Assembly: GCA_002701705.1 (NCBI GenBank)
Contig: NZWU01000029.1
Coordinates: forward strand, 1 to 10,682
Reading direction: 5' to 3'
Origin: Gammaproteobacteria bacterium
Lineage (GTDB): Bacteria > Pseudomonadota > Gammaproteobacteria > GCA-002705445 > GCA-002716945
Length of the DNA: 10,682 bases
This document shows, one piece after another, positions 6,323 to 10,682 of the stretch. Below the pieces are notes generated by a model. That model ran no database searches. It was given only the letters and a program-made list of their open reading frames with translations, and was not told the origin of the DNA. Every line of letters starts with the position of its first letter. Position 1 is the stretch's first letter. The translations under genes were made by a program, and so were the position numbers.

Positions 6323-6940
6323 ATGGGGAATAGTGAAATTACAAATAACTTAATCCCAATGGTTGTAGAGCAGACATCAAGAGGTGAAAGGGCGTATGAT
6401 ATTTATTCTCGATTACTGAAAGAACGCATTGTTTTTCTTGTTGGATCTGTAGAAGACCATACTGCTAATTTAATTGTTGCTCAATTACTGTTTTTGGAAT
6501 CTGAAAACCCAACAAAGGATATCCATCTGTATATTAATACTCCCGGAGGGTCTGTAACAGCAGGCATGTCTATCTATGATACTATGCAATTTATCAATCC
6601 TGATGTGAGTACCTTATGTGTAGGTCAAGCTGCTAGTATGGGCGCAGTATTACTAGCCGGAGGTGCAAAGAAAAAACGTCATGCTCTTCCAAATTCAAGA
6701 GTGATGATACATCAACCAATTGGAAACTTTCAAGGCCAAGCAACTGATTTTGATATACAAGCAAAAGAAATTTTAAACATAAGATCAAGATTGAATGAGA
6801 TATTATCTAAAAATACTGGACAATCACTCAATCAAATACAATTAGATACAGAAAGAGATAATTTCATGACCTCTATGGAAGCAAAAAAATACGGTATAAT
6901 TGACAGCATTCTTCAAACTAGACCCCTCAAAAAGAAATAA
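6323..6940 (+). CDS. clpP: ATP-dependent Clp protease proteolytic subunit
   Basis: ClpP forms the tetradecameric serine peptidase chamber that degrades substrates fed in by ClpX or ClpA. At 205 residues it is close to E. coli ClpP (207). The catalytic triad is complete: S105 in GQAASMGA, H130 in MIHQP and D179 in TERD. The oxyanion-region glycines (TPGGSVTAG) and the N-terminal block [30 protein letters not shown] are near identical to the family. The ATG directly follows the tig stop TAG (zero spacing); GAGG at 6308-6311, inside tig, is a possible ribosome binding site 11 nt upstream. Tight coupling to tig suggests co-translation. The extreme C-terminus (PLKKK) is a short basic tail absent from the E. 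coli protein. Confidence 0.98.
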   Translation: MGNSEITNNLIPMVVEQTSRGERAYDIYSRLLKERIVFLVGSVEDHTANLIVAQLLFLESENPTKDIHLYINTPGGSVTAGMSIYDTMQFINPDVSTLCVGQAASMGAVLLAGGAKKKRHALPNSRVMIHQPIGNFQGQATDFDIQAKEILNIRSRLNEILSKNTGQSLNQIQLDTERDNFMTSMEAKKYGIIDSILQTRPLKKK

Positions 6941-6960
6941 ATAACCGCTATTTAGTAATA

Positions 6961-6987
6961 TTGCTATATTTTTTTACAATATAGTAA
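6961..6987. repeat. Inverted repeat overlapping the clpX promoter
   Basis: TTGCTATATT (6961-6970) and AATATAGTAA (6978-6987) form a 10-bp stem with one G·U pair around a 7-nt loop (TTTTTAC). The right arm and loop cover the proposed -35 element of clpX. It lacks GC pairs and a following T-run, so it is a poor intrinsic terminator. It could be an operator, an mRNA-processing stem at the end of the tig-clpP transcript, or chance in AT-rich DNA. Confidence 0.35.
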
Positions 6988-7001
6988 ATGAGATGTATAA
7001 T
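6973..7001 (+). promoter_or_regulatory. Candidate sigma-70 promoter of clpX
   Basis: TTTACA (6973-6978) is separated by exactly 17 nt from a perfect TATAAT (6996-7001), which is preceded directly by TG, as in the tRNA-Pro promoter. Initiation would be near 7008, followed immediately by the Shine-Dalgarno AAGGA (7009-7013), 8 nt before the clpX ATG. The leader would therefore be only about 14 nt. This is the best promoter match in the window and lies in the 81-bp gap between clpP and clpX. Confidence 0.6.
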
Positions 7002-7021
7002 TTGATATAAGGAATTCAATA

Positions 7022-8290
7022 ATGGATACAGATATAAAAGATTCAAATAAATTACTTCATTGCTCATTTTGTGGAAAAAACCAAAATGAAGTTAATAAAC
7101 TTATTGCAGGACCATCAGTTTTTATTTGTGATGAGTGTGTGGAGTTATGTAATGAAATTATAAAAGAAGAACAAGAGGAAAAATCTTTACAATCTAAAGA
7201 AAGTTTACCAAAACCAAATGAAATAAAAAACTTTTTAGATGAATATGTTATCGGACAAGAGCATGCAAAAAAAGTTTTATCAGTTGCAGTATATAATCAC
7301 TATAAAAGATTAAATTCTAAAGTGTCAAAAAATTCTGTTGAACTTAATAAAAGCAATATACTTCTAATTGGCCCAACAGGTTGTGGCAAAACATTACTTG
7401 CTGAAACGCTTGCAAGGCTACTCAACGTTCCTTTTACAATTGCAGATGCAACAACTTTAACTGAAGCTGGTTATGTAGGTGAAGATGTTGAAAATATCAT
7501 TCAGAAACTTCTACAAAATTGTGAGTATGATGTTGAAAAGGCACAGACAGGAATTGTTTATATAGATGAAATAGATAAAATTTCAAAAAAATCAGATAAC
7601 CCATCAATTACAAGAGATGTTTCTGGAGAAGGTGTTCAACAAGCATTATTGAAACTGATTGAGGGGACAGTGGCTTCTGTGCCACCTCAAGGTGGAAGAA
7701 AACATCCGCAACAGGAATTCCTACAAGTTAATACTGCTAATATTTTATTTATAGTTGGTGGCGCTTTTTCAGGTTTAGATAAAATCATTCAAGAAAGAAC
7801 TGATAAATCTGGAATTGGTTTTTCAGCTACTGTTCGTGAAAAAAATGATAATCTGCATTTTTTTGAAACTCTAAATAGTGTTGGCCCTGAAGACTTGATT
7901 AAATATGGACTAATACCAGAATTTGTTGGTAGGTTACCGGTAATTGCAACATTAGCAGAATTAGATGAAATTAGTTTAGTAAAAATTCTAACTGAACCAA
8001 AAAATGCTTTGGTGAAACAGTACCACCGTTTGTTTCAAATGGAAAATTGTGAACTTGAATTTAGAAAAGATGCTCTAATGAGTATCTCTAAAAGGGCAAT
8101 GGAAAGAAAGACTGGTGCAAGAGGTTTAAGAACTTTACTTGAAAAAATATTACTTGATACAATGTATGATCTGCCATCTACACCTGATATCTCTAAAGTG
8201 GTAATTGATAAAAGTGTAATTGAAGCATCAAATAATCCGCTTCTTATATATGGTAAAAACAAAAAAACTAAATCAGGATCAAAAGAATAG
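7022..8290 (+). CDS. clpX: ATP-dependent Clp protease ATP-binding subunit ClpX
   Basis: ClpX is a hexameric AAA+ unfoldase that recognises tagged substrates and threads them into ClpP. The protein has 422 residues (E. coli 424). The N-terminal zinc-binding domain has C14-x2-C17 and C36-x2-C39. The AAA+ module shows Walker A GPTGCGKT (117-124), the pore loop GYVG, Walker [10 protein letters not shown], the RKH loop ([13 protein letters not shown]), the ClpP-docking IGF loop (SGIGFSATV) and sensor-2 GARGLR. All key elements are present, so the enzyme should be active. AAGGA 8 nt upstream gives a clear ribosome binding site and fixes the start. It is separated from clpP by 81 bp with its own promoter-like sequence, so it can be expressed independently of tig-clpP, as in E. 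coli, where read-through also occurs. Confidence 0.98.
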   Translation: MDTDIKDSNKLLHCSFCGKNQNEVNKLIAGPSVFICDECVELCNEIIKEEQEEKSLQSKESLPKPNEIKNFLDEYVIGQEHAKKVLSVAVYNHYKRLNSKVSKNSVELNKSNILLIGPTGCGKTLLAETLARLLNVPFTIADATTLTEAGYVGEDVENIIQKLLQNCEYDVEKAQTGIVYIDEIDKISKKSDNPSITRDVSGEGVQQALLKLIEGTVASVPPQGGRKHPQQEFLQVNTANILFIVGGAFSGLDKIIQERTDKSGIGFSATVREKNDNLHFFETLNSVGPEDLIKYGLIPEFVGRLPVIATLAELDEISLVKILTEPKNALVKQYHRLFQMENCELEFRKDALMSISKRAMERKTGARGLRTLLEKILLDTMYDLPSTPDISKVVIDKSVIEASNNPLLIYGKNKKTKSGSKE

Positions 8291-8318
8291 TTGAAAAAAA
8301 AATTTTCGTACCAATAAT
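8291..8318 (+). promoter_or_regulatory. Possible heat-shock (sigma-32-like) promoter of lon
   Basis: The 40-bp gap between clpX and lon begins with TTGAAA (8291-8296), followed 14 nt later by CCAATAAT (8311-8318). This resembles the sigma-32 pattern CTTGAAA-N(13-15)-CCCATNT with mismatches in the -10 region. E. coli lon is a known sigma-32 target, which makes the match plausible. Initiation would fall within about 6-8 nt of the ATG, leaving almost no leader. It may equally be chance in AT-rich sequence. Confidence 0.28.
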
Positions 8319-8330
8319 AAGATAACTGTT

Positions 8331-10682
8331 ATGACAAAGAAAACTAAAATAAATCAAATTCCTTTGCTGCCATTGAGGGACGTAGTTGTTTATCCAAATA
8401 TGGTTGTCCCATTATTTGTAGGAAGACCTAAATCTATCGCAGCTCTTGAGGATTCTATGAATATTAATAATAAGAAGATATTACTTGTAACTCAAAAATC
8501 TTCTGAAGTTGATGACCCTGATCCAGAGAATCTTTATCAAATAGGGAGCATAGCAACTATACTACAATTGCTTAAATTGCCAGACGGAACTATGAAAGTC
8601 TTGGCGGAAGGTGTATCCAGAGCAAAAATAATTAATATCACAGAAGAAAATAAATACTTCCTTGCTGACTACACTGAAATTGATGAAACCCTTGGTTTAA
8701 ATCAAACACAAATAGATGCCATATCAAGGACTTTGGAGGATACGTTTAGCCAGTATGTAAAACTTAATAAAAAAGTCCCTCCGGAAGTTCTGTCAACAGT
8801 TTCCGGCATTGATGATATTTCAAAATTGGCTGATAGCATTGCCGCTCATATGACGTTAAAACTTGATGAAAAACAGAAGGTTTTAGAATTATCAAATATC
8901 AAAGATCGTAGTGAATTCCTTATTAAATCAATGGGCAATGAACTAGATGTGTTACACGTAGAAAAAAAGATAAGAGGAAGAGTTAAACAACAAATGGAAA
9001 AAAGCCAGAGAGAATATTATCTAAATGAGCAAATGAAAGCAATTCAGAAAGAACTAGGTGAAATAGGTGATGAGGGAAGTGATTTGGATTCCCTAATGAA
9101 GAAAATAGAAGGTACTGGACTGCCTCCTGAAGCAAATGAAAAGGTTATGTCTGAATATAATAAGCTCAAAATGATGTCGCCTATGTCAGCAGAAGCCACT
9201 GTTGTAAGAAATTATATAGATACCGTAATTAGTTTGCCATGGAATAAAGAGGCAAAAGTTAATACTGATATATCTCATGCTAATAAAATTCTAGAAGATG
9301 ATCATTATGGACTTCAAAAAGTTAAAGAAAGAATACTTGAGTATTTAGCTGTCACGAAAAGAGTTAAAAAGCTTAAAGGCCCAATATTGTGCCTCGTAGG
9401 ACCTCCTGGTGTAGGGAAAACATCCCTGGGTATGTCAATTGCAAGGGCAACTAATAGAAAGTTCCTAAAAATGTCTCTTGGAGGAGTTAGAGATGAAGCT
9501 GAGATTCGAGGACACAGGAGAACATATATAGGTTCAATGCCTGGCAAGGTCATACAAAATTTAGCTAAAGCTAAAGAACGTAATCCATTATTTTTACTTG
9601 ATGAAATAGATAAAATGGCTATGGATTTTAGAGGCGACCCATCTTCGGCATTACTTGAAGTGTTAGACCCAGAACAAAATTATAATTTTAGTGATCATTA
9701 TCTTGAAATTGAATTTGATTTATCAGATGTAATGTTCATAGCAACTGCTAATTCAGTTGATAATATTCCATTACCACTATTAGATAGGATGGAGGTAATT
9801 AGAATACCTGGTTACACTGAAGATGAAAAAGTAAACATAGCAAAAAAATATTTAATGTCAAAACAATTTCAACAGAATGGTCTTGTTTCAAAGGAATTAT
9901 CAATTCATATAAATTCAATTAAAGAAATAATTCGTTATTACACGCGTGAAGCTGGTGTAAGAGGACTTGATCGCGCTATATCTAAAATCTGTCGAAAGGT
10001 CGTTAAAAGCATACTTGTTAAAAAATCAAAGAATACAAAGAAAACTAAAATAACACCTCAGATTTTAGGTGATTATCTTGGTGTAAAAAAATATAGTTTT
10101 GGAATCATTGATAGTAAAGATCAAATTGGCCAAGTAAATGGACTAGCTTGGACATCAGTTGGAGGTGAACTTCTCCGTATAGAGTGCGCGCTAATGGCTG
10201 GTAAAGGTAAATTTATTCAAACTGGTCAATTAGGTGACGTAATGCAGGAATCTATAAAAGCTGCTATTACTGTTGTTCGCACGAGATCTAAATCTCTTGG
10301 CATCAGCTGTGATTTTCATGATACCAAAGACTTACATATACATGTGCCAGAAGGAGCAACACCAAAGGATGGTCCAAGCGCTGGCATTAGTATGGCATTA
10401 GCGGTGGCTTCAACGTTGTCTGGTATCCCGGTAAGGTCTGATGTTGCCATGACTGGTGAAATAACATTGCGTGGTGAGGTCTTAGAAATAGGTGGGCTTA
10501 AAGAAAAATTGCTTGCGGCATTAAGAGGTGGCATCAAAGAAGTGATAATTCCAAAAGAAAATGAAAAAGACCTTAAGGAAATGCCAAAAAATATTCTAAA
10601 ATCACTAAAAATACATCCTGTGAAGTTCGTTGATGAAGTTTTTGCTATTGGTTTGAAATCAAAATTACCAAATTTAAAAAAT
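8331..10682 (+). CDS. lon: Lon ATP-dependent protease (784 codons visible, stop beyond window)
   Basis: Lon is a cytoplasmic homohexameric AAA+ serine protease that degrades misfolded and regulatory proteins. The frame is open from ATG 8331 to the right edge. The N-terminal substrate-binding domain begins IPLLPLRDVVVYPNMVVPLFVGR. The AAA+ module has Walker A GPPGVGKT (357-364), the block GGVRDEAEIRGHRRTYIGSMPG, Walker B LFLLDEIDK (D424) and the arginine-containing sensor region TREAGVRGLDR. The protease domain has the catalytic dyad S683 in PKDGPSAG and K726 in GGLKEKLLAALRGG, 43 residues apart as in E. coli (S679/K722). E. coli Lon has 784 residues, so only a few codons are likely missing here. 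No clear Shine-Dalgarno precedes the start; the ATG is chosen because the conserved N-terminus follows directly. G+C is visibly higher toward the 3' end than in tig or the 558-codon gene. Confidence 0.98.
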   Translation, partial: MTKKTKINQIPLLPLRDVVVYPNMVVPLFVGRPKSIAALEDSMNINNKKILLVTQKSSEVDDPDPENLYQIGSIATILQLLKLPDGTMKVLAEGVSRAKIINITEENKYFLADYTEIDETLGLNQTQIDAISRTLEDTFSQYVKLNKKVPPEVLSTVSGIDDISKLADSIAAHMTLKLDEKQKVLELSNIKDRSEFLIKSMGNELDVLHVEKKIRGRVKQQMEKSQREYYLNEQMKAIQKELGEIGDEGSDLDSLMKKIEGTGLPPEANEKVMSEYNKLKMMSPMSAEATVVRNYIDTVISLPWNKEAKVNTDISHANKILEDDHYGLQKVKERILEYLAVTKRVKKLKGPILCLVGPPGVGKTSLGMSIARATNRKFLKMSLGGVRDEAEIRGHRRTYIGSMPGKVIQNLAKAKERNPLFLLDEIDKMAMDFRGDPSSALLEVLDPEQNYNFSDHYLEIEFDLSDVMFIATANSVDNIPLPLLDRMEVIRIPGYTEDEKVNIAKKYLMSKQFQQNGLVSKELSIHINSIKEIIRYYTREAGVRGLDRAISKICRKVVKSILVKKSKNTKKTKITPQILGDYLGVKKYSFGIIDSKDQIGQVNGLAWTSVGGELLRIECALMAGKGKFIQTGQLGDVMQESIKAAITVVRTRSKSLGISCDFHDTKDLHIHVPEGATPKDGPSAGISMALAVASTLSGIPVRSDVAMTGEITLRGEVLEIGGLKEKLLAALRGGIKEVIIPKENEKDLKEMPKNILKSLKIHPVKFVDEVFAIGLKSKLPNLKN

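Noticed and set aside
7370..7393. Cysteine in the ClpX Walker A motif (GPTGCGKT) as an active-site defect.
   Set aside because: The essential Lys and Thr are intact and Cys at this place is, to my knowledge, common in other proteobacterial ClpX proteins.
9314..10537. Minus-strand open frames of 73-79 codons inside lon.
   Set aside because: They lie opposite strongly conserved Lon domains and show no start signals or recognisable motifs.

Overview
The window is a compact, AT-rich (roughly one-third G+C by eye) stretch of a bacterial chromosome, almost entirely housekeeping genes. Synteny points to a gammaproteobacterium. A cyclophilin and lpxH are divergent from cysS, as in Escherichia coli. 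They are followed by a Pro/Arg/His/Leu tRNA group and then tig-clpP-clpX-lon. Low G+C, tiny or overlapping intergenic gaps and full-length core genes suggest a streamlined, probably marine, free-living lineage of the SAR86 or Thioglobus kind. That lineage guess is inference; no rRNA gene is present to test it.

Layout: 1-1092 (minus strand) holds an exported-type cyclophilin followed 2 nt later by lpxH, which runs off the left edge. The divergent cysS occupies 1120-2466. tRNA-Pro(UGG), tRNA-Arg(ACG) and tRNA-His(GUG) lie at 2514-2763 behind a clear -10 box. A 558-codon gene of uncertain function (2871-4547), with features of a GT-B-like surface-polysaccharide enzyme, separates them from tRNA-Leu(UAG) at 4645-4726. 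A small lipoprotein gene starts 22 nt after tRNA-Leu and overlaps tig by 10 nt; clpP begins on the base after the tig stop. clpX has its own promoter-like sequence overlapping an inverted repeat. lon follows 40 nt later and is cut by the right edge close to its expected C-terminus.

Functionally, the right half is a proteostasis block: ribosome-associated chaperone (Tig), peptidase (ClpP), its unfoldase (ClpX) and the Lon protease. The left half covers envelope work (lipid A synthesis by LpxH, a secreted prolyl isomerase) and translation (CysRS, four tRNAs). No complete new multi-gene system, CRISPR array, transposase or phage gene is visible. The least explained element is the 558-codon gene between tRNA-His and tRNA-Leu. 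Secondary points are a trigger factor whose FKBP domain lacks the usual active-site motif, four tRNA genes with no encoded CCA, and a four-cysteine mini-lipoprotein coupled to tig.
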